64,000 bases of DNA, taken from assembly GCA_000181795.3 (NCBI GenBank), contig CM012953.1, forward strand, positions 12,732,218 through 12,796,217. Direction: 5' to 3'. Below, piece after piece: positions 1 to 11,700 of this stretch (position 1 is the stretch's first letter; every line of letters starts with the position of its first letter). A model generated the notes under the pieces. That model was not told the origin of the DNA, did not search any database, and saw only the letters and a list, made by a program, of their open reading frames with translations. Origin of the DNA: Trichinella spiralis (taxonomy: Eukaryota > Nematoda > Enoplea > Trichinellida > Trichinellidae). Made by a program: the position numbers and the translations under genes.

Positions 1-3000
1 GTTAAAAAATTTTTTAAATTACATATTAAACAAAGTAGATAACATATCCTTTAAATAAATACTGATTAAAAGTAAAGATTGTTAGCTACCTGCAAATCAA
101 ATTTGACAAATGAAAAAGTAATTCTGATCGGTCAAAACTAACTTTGAAAATAGTACTTCCATCATCACTTAAATTATAAGGCAAAATTTATAATTAGACA
201 AAACTATTATACTTCAGAGACTTCTTTACTGCTAAATATTTATAAATACAGCTTTAGCTGTTTACTATAAATTTTACCGAGGTACCACTTCATCATATAA
301 ATAATATACAACTATAAGATGTGTGAATATGAAATTAAATCTTAAATAAGCTTCCTTAAATGCATAGCCCCAATATTTCATCGCTTCAGTAAAATAAATA
401 TAACTAAAAAGCTTATAAATACAGTTTATAAAAGAATTCAATGGCTACAGAAAGTGAACTGAAATCCCAATATCGTTCAAGCGGCACAACAAATATATAT
501 ATATATATATAATCGGAAAATTTTACAAAAAATACAATATATGCTATAAAATTGGACAACATCTCGAACTGCGTTTTGTTTTGCATTTGTCTAACTGTAA
601 AAACTATGGCAAAAAGACTGACTGCATTTCTTTACATTCGTATTGATTTCCTCAAGAACGTCACGGCAATGGATATGCACGTCAACGTCATCACTAATGA
701 CAACAACATATGGGCTAGAATTCCCAGGAAAAGCCCCCTCTGGTGGCAAGTTTGCTTACCGCATAAACACAAAGTACTGAGGCAGTAATACTCTCCTTAA
801 TTTGATAGTTATATGTATTTACTTTGAAAACAAACATTTTATAAATGTTATGGAATAGTCGCAAAAGATCATTTAAGCATTCTTAATTATCTCACAATTA
901 AAAAATCTTAAAATCACCAAACATTATCATAAAACTCAAAGTTATAAACTAAGTTATTACTTTTATTTATATAAATAGTGTATTTTTCATCTTACTATTT
1001 TTCAAATATTAATAATAACTTTAAAAAATTTTGAAGTAGCTTCACAAAAAAATACTTGCATGTGCACTTAAAAACGACGTTTTTCTGAATACATAGGTTT
1101 TAAGAAAAAAAGTATTCTGAAAACCAACTTTAGAAAAATGTGCAAATGAATTCACACAAGTAAAAAATTAAAAGCATTAATTTCAAACTGAAAAAAAAGT
1201 TTTTTTATACAGTTTGAATAAAATAATGCCATTATGAAAACAAATATAACGAACAACAGCCTAACTGTCCATAATCCATTTCAATGAACAACACTTCTGA
1301 ATAAAGAATAACATCATAAATGAGCTGTATATTTAAATAATAGTGTCAGTTAAACTCATAATATTATCAACTGTAATAAACTTTTGCAAGATATTAAACT
1401 GCATTCGATAAGAATTGGAAATGGAAGGTGTTTTACCGGATTTTTCATTAACTTCTAATAAACTAATCCAACGAATTGATAATTTGAAGTGAACCTCTAC
1501 AAAAAACCAAAGCATAAAATAAATGATTTATCCATGTCATTCTTTTCAGCTAATAACTTGAGCAAAAATGGTGCGCGTAGTTATCCCTTTGTTGTTTCTT
1601 TACTGTCCCACAGTTAGTTGCAAAATTCGAAGAGAGACTTTCAAACGGAATTTATATTGATGAATTGATTAAAATTCCAACATACCTTTCTAGATTAGTA
1701 ATAAATCGAAGTTATGTAATAATCACATGCCAAACTTAATTTATACACATTTTTAGCAGACATAGGGTAAATAAACGAAAGATACAGTATGAGATCAAGT
1801 TTGAATTGACAAGAAGGTATAAATATATAAATTTTTATTATTTGGTTTTGTGATTTCGTTAAAATGCGTTAAAGTAAAAATATAAAAAAAGTTCTAGTAT
1901 TATGAAGTATATTAAATTTATATTTTATTTAAATTTATTGCATTTTAATAAATATATATAACTTAATTAATTACTTGGCTAGTGATACTTATCTGCGTTG
2001 CTACATAAATTCTCATACATGCATATGCGGATTTTCTATTTTAAAAATTAAGGATAAAGTTAATTTTACTTTAATTCTTATATATATATATATGTATATG
2101 TTTATATTTATTTATATTACTAACTGATCATAAATCAATAGTGAACTGTATGACAGCGCTTAACAAAAATGTGCTGTTCGAAAAAAATTTGTTTGCAACC
2201 AACATTGCAAGCTATGTGTGTGTATAATAATTCCCCACTCAAACGATTCAGCTTTTATCCATTCCATTTTTTTCTGTTGAAAGAAAGTATCAATCTCTGG
2301 ATTAAACTTTTCATTGCATTCATATTTCCCCTGTGATTTTCTTGTTCGTTAAGATTTCTGCTAATATTTTGCAAGCGCTTTCGTGTTAGGTTTTTTCGTG
2401 TCTATTTTTAATAATCTCATTTTCAGATTTTTCATTGTATTGTCTTTACGTCTTAAAATGTGATTTTTGTTTGACTTTCAATGTGCATTATATGATGTTG
2501 ATGTGTAAATCTTTTTCCCATGTGATTCGCACGTTTACTTTTTAGAATTATGTTCATATCTATATTTCACGAAAGTTTTTGTCTTCTTCACAGTATTTTT
2601 ACTTTCATAAAATTTATGCCTGGCATTATGAATCCAAATTCATTTTTCGATGCTAAAATAACGATACTGATCTCCAATGTTGCAATGGAATTTTTGTTTT
2701 ATGCTAGTTTTATCCACTAACTGCTGAAGTTAGGCTTTATAAGGTCTACTGCTGTACATAGCATCATAGAAATAGTCTGGCGTGAGACAATGCAGTACTC
2801 CTTTGAGAGCTGCTTCAATAAGCCATGAAGAAGCATAGCTGTTGGATTTTCTAGAATAAATTAAGTCATATTAAGTCAAATTAAGGTATAAATTTTAAAT
2901 TGCTCAGCCGATGCCTAAAATAAAGAGACAACTAAATTGATTATTAGCTATTGGTGTTTAGCCGTGGATTTGTTACATTTTTCTTTAATCGTATAAAATT

Positions 3001-3200
3001 AAAGAGAATAAAATATTGTTAACTTAAACAAAAATTTATATTTATATGTATGTGTAAAACACATTTGTGATCTTCATTTACAATTAATTATAAGCTTACA
3101 AAGTGCAAGTGAACTCTTCTTATTATTTTTATTTTAACATTAATTTACTTAATATATTTTAATCAGATAAAAGATTAAAAATGTAGAATAAAGAACAATT
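1..3200. other. Intergenic, AT-rich, no gene recognised
   Basis: I see no convincing coding exon on either strand. The longest open frames (552-788 plus, 1333-1515 minus) have low-complexity translations without family resemblance. Short AT dinucleotide runs occur, for example (AT)n at 493-511 and again near 2082-2098. The right edge is the insertion site of the LTR element that starts at 3206. Confidence 0.6.
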
Positions 3201-3205
3201 ATTAT

Positions 3206-3425
3206 TGTTGTGTATTGGTGTTGTGTATTGATGTTGTATATCGAATTAATAGAATCCAAAATTATTGATAATATAACCTGATCATCTTCTAATTCATTTA
3301 CTGTAGCTCATAGATAATATAGTCAGTCAGTTACGAATTTATATAGCGTGTGTGTGTTCAAGTTAGTGTGTCGAATAAACAGTTATCACTTCTACCGAGT
3401 CTTTGATCATGGCAGAAACACAACA
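3206..3425 (+). repeat. 5' LTR
   Basis: 220 bases, TG...CA. It holds a TATA-like TATATA at 3340-3345, an initiator-like TCAGT repeat near 3322-3330 and a poly(A) signal AATAAA at 3374-3379, so U3, R and U5 can be placed roughly. Unusually, the gag-pol ATG (3409-3411) lies inside this LTR, 17 bases before its end. The LTR opens with two copies of a GTTGTGTATTG-like unit. Confidence 0.93.
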
Positions 3426-6400
3426 CGTTCTGGCGACGAGGATGGGATCACTCAGACTGGGCCACATCGAAGAATTCGATACATCAAACCCTAAGGAATG
3501 GAATTCCTACGCGTCTCGTTTGATGTTCTATTTGGAAGCTAATAAGGTCTCAGCCGACGCTGATAAACGTGCAGTCCTGCTTAGCTCTTGTGGTTCAACG
3601 CTTTTTAAGCTTGTGGAATCCCTGTTATCTCCTGCCAAGCCGGTAGAAAGATCGTTCGATGAAATTATAAGTGTCTTGAACGACCATTTTGCGCCTCAGC
3701 CTTCTGAAATTGTTAATCGACACATTTTTTATCAGCGTAAGCAACAGCCTGGCGAAACGGTTGCTGAATTCATCGCAGATTTGCGCCGATTGGCTCAAGG
3801 TTGTAACTTCGTCGATCTCGAAACGATGCTGCGCGATCGTTTAGTATGTGGCCTGAGAGACGAAGCTGTGCAACTACGATTATTTGCGAAGAAAGTTTTG
3901 ACGTTCCAAATGGCTCAGGAAGAAGCCCTGTCCGCCGAAGCTGCATGTAAACATGCTAGTGAAATTCGCGCTGTCAATGTCGATTCATCAGCACCGAATA
4001 TTCATCACATGTCAAGCAAACGTCAAACTTATAAGCAAGCTAATGTATGTGCCAGTTGTGGAGGTCAGCACAATCGAGCGTTATGTCGCTTCAAAAATGC
4101 TGTTTGCCGTTGTTGTCAAAAAGTTGGTCACATAGAACGCGTGTGTAGATCTAAACAAAGGCGCTCCAAGCCTCAGGCGAAAGCAAATACTATCTCAGTA
4201 GCTGACACGCATCAATCTTATTTGCTAAATCGTATTTCTTGTCGATCTACACCATCCCTTCGCTCACTCAAGCTAAGCGTTTTCCTTAGCATTGAAGGCA
4301 AACGTTGTCAGTTAGAAGTTGATTCAGGATCTGACGTGACAATCATTTCCGAGCAAACTTTCGAATATTTGCGGAACAACAACAAAAAGCTAAAATTAGC
4401 TCCTACAACGCTCTCTCTCGTCTCATTTCTTGGTAAGCAAGTTAAATTGATGGGAAGTTGTGTTGTCAATGTTGATTATTCAAGCATCCACACACGGCTT
4501 AGAATTTTTGTTGCAAAAGGGAACTGCCCTAATTTACTGGGTTTAGAATGGTTTAAACCGTTAGGCATCAGAATCGAAGGTATAAATCATATAAATAGTA
4601 GTCCAGTTGAATCGGTACTACGGAAATATAAGGCAGTTTTCACTCCTGACTTGGGTTGTTATGCAGGCGAACCTGTATCGTTGGATCTTGATCCATCAGT
4701 TCCTCCTATTCGCATGAAAGCTCGCAAGGTTCCTTTCGCTCTTAAAGAAAAGATCGATATGGAACTAGATAAGCTGGTTAAACAGAAGGTGCTTGAACCA
4801 GTTAGTCATCAGGTATGGGCAACCCCAATCGTCACGCCCATGAAACCAGATGGTTCCGTGCGTATTTGTGGTGATTACAAGTGTACCATCAATAAGGCAC
4901 TTCTGAAGCACGCTTATCCCGTTCCTGCAGTAAGCCACCTCCTTGCATCTCTTGCTGGTGGAAAAGTTTTTGCTAAATTGGATTTAGCTCAAGCTTATCA
5001 ACAGTTGGTTGTTGATAAAAAAACTGCAGATGCACAAACAATAATCACACATCGAGGTGCATTCAGAGTGAAACGACTACAGTTTGGTGTAAGTGCAGCA
5101 CCTGGCATATTTCAAGGAGTAATAGATCAACTCACAAAAGGTATCCCGGGAGTATTACCTTACTTCGATGATATCTTGATAGCAGCAAAAGATGAAAGCA
5201 TACTAGCAAAACGGCTTGCTACGTTATTGAAACGTTTTTATGACGCAGGTCTCCGTTTGAATGCAGAAAAATGCAAATTCTGTTTGCGACGAATCGAATT
5301 TTTGGGATTTGACATTGATGCCTCTGGAATTCACCCCTCGAAACAGAAAGTTGCAGCGATCCATAACACACCGCAGCCAAGAAATAAGAAAGAATTGCAA
5401 ACTTTCTTAGGGTTGCTTAACTTTTATCATTCCTTCCTGCGAAACAAAGCAACCGTAGCCGAACCCTTACATCGGTTACTTGATAAAGAAGCTAAATGGA
5501 AATGGACAAACAAACATAAAAAGGCTTTCAACCAAACCAAGCAACTGTTATCATCAGATTGTGTATTAACCCATTACGATGTAAAAAAACCGTTAGTACT
5601 CATCTGTGATGCATCCCCTGTTGGAATAGGAGCCGTTCTGTGCCATCAAATGCCGAATGGTAAAGAAGCTCCAATCGCTTTTTATTCGCGAACATTGACT
5701 TCTACTGAACGAAACTACGCACAAATTGACAAGGAAGCCCTTGCAATTATAGCGTCAGTAAAGAAATTTCATGATTATCTGTACGGTCGTTCCTTCCAAA
5801 TCATTACAGATCACAAGCCTTTGTTGGGAATATTTGCTCCCAATAAAGAAACTCCGTACATTCTCTCACCCCGAATGTTACGTTGGACTGTCATGTTAGG
5901 CGCTTATGTTTATGACATTTGCTACAGACCAGGAAAGCTTATCGCCAATGCCGATATCTTAAGCCGCCTACCAACTAAAGTCCCAGATGTTGAAATCCCA
6001 CCACCTCTGGAAGTACTCATGTTGGAATCAGATGACGCTGTGATCATGAAAGCCAACGATATCGCACGAATGTCTTTGAAAGATCCAGTGATATCACGAG
6101 TTTTAAATTGGGCGTGGAAAGGATGGCCAGCCAAGTTGTCAGATGAAAAATTCAAACCTTTTTTCAGTAGACAACTGGAAATATCGGTACATAAAGGTTG
6201 CTTGCTTTGGGGAAATAGGGTTGTGATTCCATTTCAAGCGCGTTCAAGGCTCCTTACTATGTTACACGATGGTCACCCGGGTATTGTTCGTATGAAAGCT
6301 TTGGCAAGAAGCTACTTTTGGTGGCCGAAAATGGATGAGGATATCGAAAAGACTGTGAACACATGTAACGTTTGTCAATCGTCAAGAGCTGCGATGCCTA

Positions 6401-7371
6401 AAGCTCCTGTTCACTCTTGGGAAACACCAAATAACCCTTGGAGTCGTTTACATATCGATTTTGCAGGCCCCTTCCAAGGAAAGACATTCCTGATAGTTGT
6501 AGATGCCTTTTCAAAATGGTTAGAAGTAATTCCAATATCAGAAATGTCAACACGAACGGTAATAGAGGAATTACGTCAGTTGTTCGCAACGCATGGCTTG
6601 CCGAACACAATTGTGTCTGACAACGCAGCACAATTTGCTTCTGCTGAATTCCAGCAATTCTTGAAAAGAGGTGCAATCAGACATGCTAGAATTGCCCCGT
6701 TTCATCCGGCATCAAACGGACAAGCAGAGAGAATGGTCCGCACGACAAAAGAAGCTTTGCGAAAAATGGTTCACGGAAGCTGGAAACAGCGTCTAGCGAA
6801 TTTCTTATTTTCACAACGCGTGACACCTTGTGCCACAACCGGGAAAAGTCCGGCTGAACTGCTAATGAAGCGCCGACTGCGAACGGTTCTCGACCGCATC
6901 CACCCTGACATCGAAGAAGAAGCGATTGAAGGTAATTGCGACGTGATAAAGCCGGATAAACAAAAAATAAGAATATTCGCACCTGATGATCTTGTGTTTG
7001 CGAGAAACTACGCGCATGGACCTAAATGGTGTCCTGCCACCATTGTGGCTCCAACAGGACCCGTGTCCTATAAGGTAAAAACAACTGATGGTCAACTATG
7101 GAAACGTCACTTGGACCAGCTGAGAAAACGACACCCTTCCATAGAAGTCACTGATGACACTGAAACCGATGCGAATAAAGCGCAGCAATCAAACATTGCT
7201 GACAATCCTTCACAGTCAGAACAGGAAGATTGTCAACAATTAATGGAGAAGTCACCATCGGCTGTTGTAGAACCCATCGCTGAACCCATCACAGAAACCA
7301 TTGCTGAACAACCAACCAGACCACCGCGGACTCGCAGAAAACCAAAGTGGATGGAGGACTACGTTACTTAA
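3409..7371 (+). CDS. Gag-Pol polyprotein of Ty3/gypsy retrotransposon
   Basis: One 1,320-residue frame starting at the ATG at 3409; the frame is open a few codons upstream but has no earlier ATG. In order: a Gag region; two zinc knuckles at about 213-250, C-x2-C-x3-H-x4-C then C-x2-C-x4-H-x4-C; an aspartic protease with D-S-G-S near 305; reverse transcriptase with Y-F-D-D near 584; RNase H starting with C-D-A-S near 733; an integrase H-H-C-C finger from about 953; then the D,D,E core with D near 1016, S-D-N-A-A-Q-F near 1071 and E in G-Q-A-E-R near 1107. It makes capsid and enzymes for copying the element through RNA. No frameshift separates gag from pol, so the Gag:Pol ratio must be set some other way. 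The C-terminal 60 residues are acidic and repeat-like (E-P-I-A/T-E). Confidence 0.95.
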   Translation: MAETQHVLATRMGSLRLGHIEEFDTSNPKEWNSYASRLMFYLEANKVSADADKRAVLLSSCGSTLFKLVESLLSPAKPVERSFDEIISVLNDHFAPQPSEIVNRHIFYQRKQQPGETVAEFIADLRRLAQGCNFVDLETMLRDRLVCGLRDEAVQLRLFAKKVLTFQMAQEEALSAEAACKHASEIRAVNVDSSAPNIHHMSSKRQTYKQANVCASCGGQHNRALCRFKNAVCRCCQKVGHIERVCRSKQRRSKPQAKANTISVADTHQSYLLNRISCRSTPSLRSLKLSVFLSIEGKRCQLEVDSGSDVTIISEQTFEYLRNNNKKLKLAPTTLSLVSFLGKQVKLMGSCVVNVDYSSIHTRLRIFVAKGNCPNLLGLEWFKPLGIRIEGINHINSSPVESVLRKYKAVFTPDLGCYAGEPVSLDLDPSVPPIRMKARKVPFALKEKIDMELDKLVKQKVLEPVSHQVWATPIVTPMKPDGSVRICGDYKCTINKALLKHAYPVPAVSHLLASLAGGKVFAKLDLAQAYQQLVVDKKTADAQTIITHRGAFRVKRLQFGVSAAPGIFQGVIDQLTKGIPGVLPYFDDILIAAKDESILAKRLATLLKRFYDAGLRLNAEKCKFCLRRIEFLGFDIDASGIHPSKQKVAAIHNTPQPRNKKELQTFLGLLNFYHSFLRNKATVAEPLHRLLDKEAKWKWTNKHKKAFNQTKQLLSSDCVLTHYDVKKPLVLICDASPVGIGAVLCHQMPNGKEAPIAFYSRTLTSTERNYAQIDKEALAIIASVKKFHDYLYGRSFQIITDHKPLLGIFAPNKETPYILSPRMLRWTVMLGAYVYDICYRPGKLIANADILSRLPTKVPDVEIPPPLEVLMLESDDAVIMKANDIARMSLKDPVISRVLNWAWKGWPAKLSDEKFKPFFSRQLEISVHKGCLLWGNRVVIPFQARSRLLTMLHDGHPGIVRMKALARSYFWWPKMDEDIEKTVNTCNVCQSSRAAMPKAPVHSWETPNNPWSRLHIDFAGPFQGKTFLIVVDAFSKWLEVIPISEMSTRTVIEELRQLFATHGLPNTIVSDNAAQFASAEFQQFLKRGAIRHARIAPFHPASNGQAERMVRTTKEALRKMVHGSWKQRLANFLFSQRVTPCATTGKSPAELLMKRRLRTVLDRIHPDIEEEAIEGNCDVIKPDKQKIRIFAPDDLVFARNYAHGPKWCPATIVAPTGPVSYKVKTTDGQLWKRHLDQLRKRHPSIEVTDDTETDANKAQQSNIADNPSQSEQEDCQQLMEKSPSAVVEPIAEPITETIAEQPTRPPRTRRKPKWMEDYVT
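3431..3448 (+). promoter_or_regulatory. Primer-binding site, tRNA-Ser(GCT) type
   Basis: Five bases after the 5' LTR lies TGGCGACGAGGATGGGAT. It is complementary over 18 bases to the 3' end plus CCA of the widely conserved eukaryotic tRNA-Ser(GCT), which ends ATCCCATCCTCGTCG (recalled from family knowledge). It would prime minus-strand DNA synthesis. It lies entirely inside the gag reading frame, encoding about residues 8-14. Confidence 0.8.
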
Positions 7372-7372
7372 T

Positions 7373-7382
7373 GGGGAAGGGG
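7373..7382 (+). promoter_or_regulatory. Polypurine tract
   Basis: GGGGAAGGGG abuts the 3' LTR, starting one base after the gag-pol stop codon. In LTR elements this is the RNase H-resistant primer for plus-strand DNA synthesis. Confidence 0.88.
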
Positions 7383-7602
7383 TGTTGTGTATTGGTGTTG
7401 TGTATTGATGTTGTATATCGAATTAATAGAATCCAAGATTATTGATAATATAACCTGATCATCTTCTAATTCATTTACTGTAGCTCATAGATAATATAGT
7501 CAGTCAGTTACGAATTTATATAGCGTGTGTGTGTTCAAGTTAGTGTGTCGAATAAACAGTTATCACTTCTACCGAGTCTTTGATCATGGCAGAAACACAA
7601 CA
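7383..7602 (+). repeat. 3' LTR
   Basis: Matches the 5' LTR at 219 of 220 positions by eye; the one difference is G at 7437. It carries the poly(A) signal AATAAA at 7551-7556 and a second copy of the gag start codon at 7586-7588. From that codon the frame reads into the flanking host DNA for only a few codons before a stop. Confidence 0.93.
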
Positions 7603-7607
7603 ATTAT

Positions 7608-8773
7608 TTTATTTACAGGTTTAAAGTGAAAAGAAATTTTTATCGATATACATATATGAAAACCTTTTTCATTAAAATTTGCAGATGTAAGATACTTGTA
7701 TTTAATCTTTACGAGTGAGAGATGGCTCCAGCTAATCCCTCTAGGTTGAACGTAAGTTTTAGGGTTTGTTGACATATGACACATCATAACAACAACACAC
7801 GCACTAACTACCCAACTGTTTATATCCGTTATTGATCATCATATATACATTTTTACTTAGAGCTTCTTATGACAGTAGATGCTTATGGTACAGCAGCGAT
7901 TAATCGTGCTATTTTTATTTATTTTGCAAGACTGGTTGATTTGTGGAAGGTTAATAAAAGCAGCTTAATTCCAAAATACCTGTAGTTTAAAGAAACGGCA
8001 AACATTCTTTTAAAAGTAGCCGAATTTTCTGAAATTCCACTGGAAAATTTATTTTGTTTCATTGCACAATTTTGACATACTGTCAAAGTTAACTGATATG
8101 TGCTACAACACAAAAAGGACTTTTTGCTGTTATGACTTCATTTCACTCTTTTGGCCTGTTGTTAATTAAAAATACTAATAATCAGTATCGAAAAATTAAT
8201 ACCCTAATTAGAGCCTATTTATTATTTATTTAAATAAAGTTATATTTTCATTTGTATCAAGTTTTTGAAAACAGTATTAATAAGGTTCATTAACAGCATA
8301 AAAATTAGCATGTCAAAAGCATGTTAATACTTGTCAAGAAATTGTCATTGTCATGGCTACATGATTAGTTTTCGCTTGAAAATTTCTGATTTCAAAAGTA
8401 AAACTACTAAATGGGTCAAATGATTGTCTTTATTAATAAAAATATTTTGTGCATGTAATGTTAATAAAGTTCTGGGTAAAATGAATAAAGAAATAAGGTA
8501 AAAATTTGAAGGTTGAAAAATTATGCTAAAACTATCCTTCTGAGATTCAATATAAAGAAAATAATAGTCAGTTAAAAAAGAAATAACTTTATTAAAATAA
8601 ATTTATTACAAATAATGACAAAAAGAAATTGATAATTCTATAAACTGACGATGAACACTGAAATGATATCTAATTCAATCTTTTAAACTTAATAATATTT
8701 TTTCCTAAAAAATCAAAGTATATAATTATAATTAAATAAATAAGTATGAAATGAATTAATGAAGTAAAATATC
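7608..8773. other. Intergenic, no gene recognised
   Basis: AT-rich spacer between the retrotransposon and the 3' end of the K-Cl cotransporter gene. No exon-like open frame with family similarity was seen; its left part presumably contains the cotransporter 3' UTR on the minus strand. Confidence 0.55.
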
Positions 8774-11700
8774 TCAAGAGAAAATAGTGATAACATCTTT
8801 TTGAGTTCCACGGACCAAAATCACAGCTTTCAATTTAGTAGTGAGAGTGTCCACGTAATCCAGATATATTGGCATGAACTGCTTATTAGATGGAGGTTCA
8901 GGCAAATTAATTATCAATAAACGCGATTCGCCAGATTCACGACGCATCAATTCATTCAAATAAACTGATAAAAGGAAACGCTTCTCGATTGTTTTCCAAG
9001 TAACATTTTCATCTCTAAACAATAAGTTTTTTATTTCTTATGTTTCCTTTTTTGTGGAAAATAAATTCAAAAGATTTATAGTTTAAACTAACAAATCACA
9101 ATCTAATAAGTTTCTCACTTACTTGATAGCTTCATCAAAGCTAATCGTACTTTCTTCAGAACTTTCACCTTAAAAAATGTAAAATGTATAACAAAAAAGT
9201 TTGTAAGTTTGTTAATTATGAAAAAGTAATTGGAAAACTCTTCACAATATAAATAATATATCAACTAAATATATTTAATTTAGTTTATTTAATTGAAATA
9301 CAATTTCATATACTAAACTAAATCAAAAAAATGCCATACTTCCTTGGTTTTCTGCATCTTTAGTATCGAGCACTTGATCTGTTTCCTCTTTTGCTTTTTT
9401 CTCATCCCCTTGCTATACATAACATAGTAATTAAATGTTTTTTTTGTAATTCTAAAGATTTTTTAATTTAAAGTAAGTTAAAATATATACTTCCAAACCA
9501 AGTTCAGCAGCCAATTTTCTACGAGTTGAAAGAAAATTTTTAACTTCATCGTTCTGATCGTATTTCAATAGCGGCATTTCCACAACTTCAACTTTTGCAT
9601 CAATTCTCAAATTATAAACCCATTTTTTCAACTGGTCATGAATTGTCCTAAGATTTTCTCCATGATTAACGACAGCATATATTCGAACTTTACAATTTTT
9701 CCAAATTCTGTGCTTTCTGAAATTTATGAAAATCAAAAATTTTGATTCAATTTTAAAATGCTTCAAAACGCTAAAAATTTCACAAAACTTTATAAATTTT
9801 AGAATTTTGCTAAATTTATTTTGCTTGTTTTATTTGCGTTGCATTACTTTTAAAAATGACCTATATTTCGCAACTGTTTAACACTATTATTATTAATAAT
9901 TTTATATGCTTCTTATTCAGTTTAACTCAGTGCATTAAATAAAGAAAGTAAGTAAAATAAAATAAAATAAAATAAAATAAATTATCATAAATTTGAATAA
10001 GGATGTAAAAATAATATGCAGATGACTTACTTCAATAAAACTGTTAACATTACCTGCATCCCACCATCGTGCGCAAGCCACCAAACATCAATATTTCCGC
10101 TTAAAGTTTCATTCAGACTAGGAATATGTCCTTTTGGTATAATCAAAGATTTGGATGCTGTACATCGATAAAATAGCGAATCTGTAATAATATTAATAAA
10201 TTAAAAATGATAAAAGCACTGTTAATTATGCTTGTATAAATGAATAAATAAATAAAAATAAATTAGTTAAAAATATATATATATAGTCAGCAGTATACGT
10301 ACAAAGAAAGTCCCAATATTTTACATTCGTCATTTTCCATGTTTTAAGGCGGTGAGGCCAGTCAGTAATAATAATATTTGGACGAAGTCCTCCAATTCCT
10401 GCTCCAAGTGTGTGAATCCATACTGCTTCCCCTACATCTTTACAAGGAATAACACGAACGTATGCTTTAATTTTCATCGTTTTCAACACATCTTTTAGTT
10501 TCTAAATTAACATTTTAATATGAAATTTCAAAACGTTCATCATTTAAAAATCACTAAAATCAGATCATCGGTTAAAATTTATCAAATCTTACTGCAGTTT
10601 CGGCAGATATCAATTGGTTCGTGGTATCATTTTCTTCTTTCATTTCAATAAATGTAGTAAGCATTAGGAAACCACCACCTTCTTCAAGTGCCGCAGCAAA
10701 CAAAAGGGCAGGGTCTTTCATTATCTGTTCCTTCGTTTTATCCGGTTTTATAAAGAGCAATACGTGAGGTCTAAAAAAGATTTTTCTTTTACTACTATTT
10801 ATAAGCAATGTTATAAAAAACGTATAAACCTCCAATTTTTGGGATGCATATCTTTATCTTCAAGCTTTGCTAAAACATAATGAGCAGTAGTAAAACGGAA
10901 ACCTTCTGTTCCGTGACCCCATTCTTTTTTTTCCCTAAATATGGATATTTAAAATAATTAATTAAAGATATTAATTTTTTAAATTCACCCGTGGTATTCG
11001 ACATATTTATATATGCACAAGCACATGACTAACACAATAACCGCATAGTCAAAATGAGTGCTAAACATAATGAAGAACCCTAATATTGCTCCAAGCAGTG
11101 AAAGTGTCCAATGATAATATTTGAAACGTGGACGCCAGTTTGGCATTTTCAAGAGTGTTTGCAAAGTGCAGGCAATATTGATAAAACAATAACAAATCAG
11201 AAAGAAAAAGTCCACTATTGGAGCAATGTGGTCAACGGCTCCGATCAAAATGGTCAATTCAGCAATGAAAGCCGATAACAACAATGCACGACATGGTTCA
11301 TTTTTGCTTGTAACTTTTCCAAAAGATTGCAACTTTGCCACAAGATTATCTTTCGCTACTGCTTGAATTAATCTAGCCGCACCTACAACAACAGTATAAC
11401 TTTGAAGAATTGAAATTTTAATTTGAAAAAAAGTAATTTCAATTATTTGTAAGCATACAGTTTGTTTCAATAGCATTAAAATAGAACTTACTGAATAGCG
11501 ATTGTAAACCGGCTCCAAACGTTGATGCCAAACAACCTACGACAACTAGCCATTCTGTTGGCCATGAAAGCTGACCAGACACAAGACTACCACCCAAACT
11601 TTCACCATACCTTTGAACAATCATGTGTATTTACTTCATGAAAATAAAAATAATTGATTTAAATTAAAATTCTCATTTACTTATCCATCAGAAGAGCTCT

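Larger units (their letters stand above)
3206..7602 (+). mobile_element. Intact Ty3/gypsy LTR retrotransposon (Mag-like)
   Basis: A complete 4.4 kb element. It is bounded by two 220-base direct LTRs that start TG and end CA, and flanked by a 5-base target duplication ATTAT (3201-3205 and 7603-7607). I find one LTR difference (A at 3260, G at 7437). Between the LTRs lies a single uninterrupted gag-pol frame, with a polypurine tract GGGGAAGGGG (7373-7382) directly before the 3' LTR. Domain order protease, RT, RNase H, integrase makes it Ty3/gypsy. The single ORF, two Gag zinc knuckles and serine-tRNA primer site resemble the Mag lineage (inference). Near-identical LTRs and an open frame imply a recent insertion that may still be competent. 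Confidence 0.95.
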
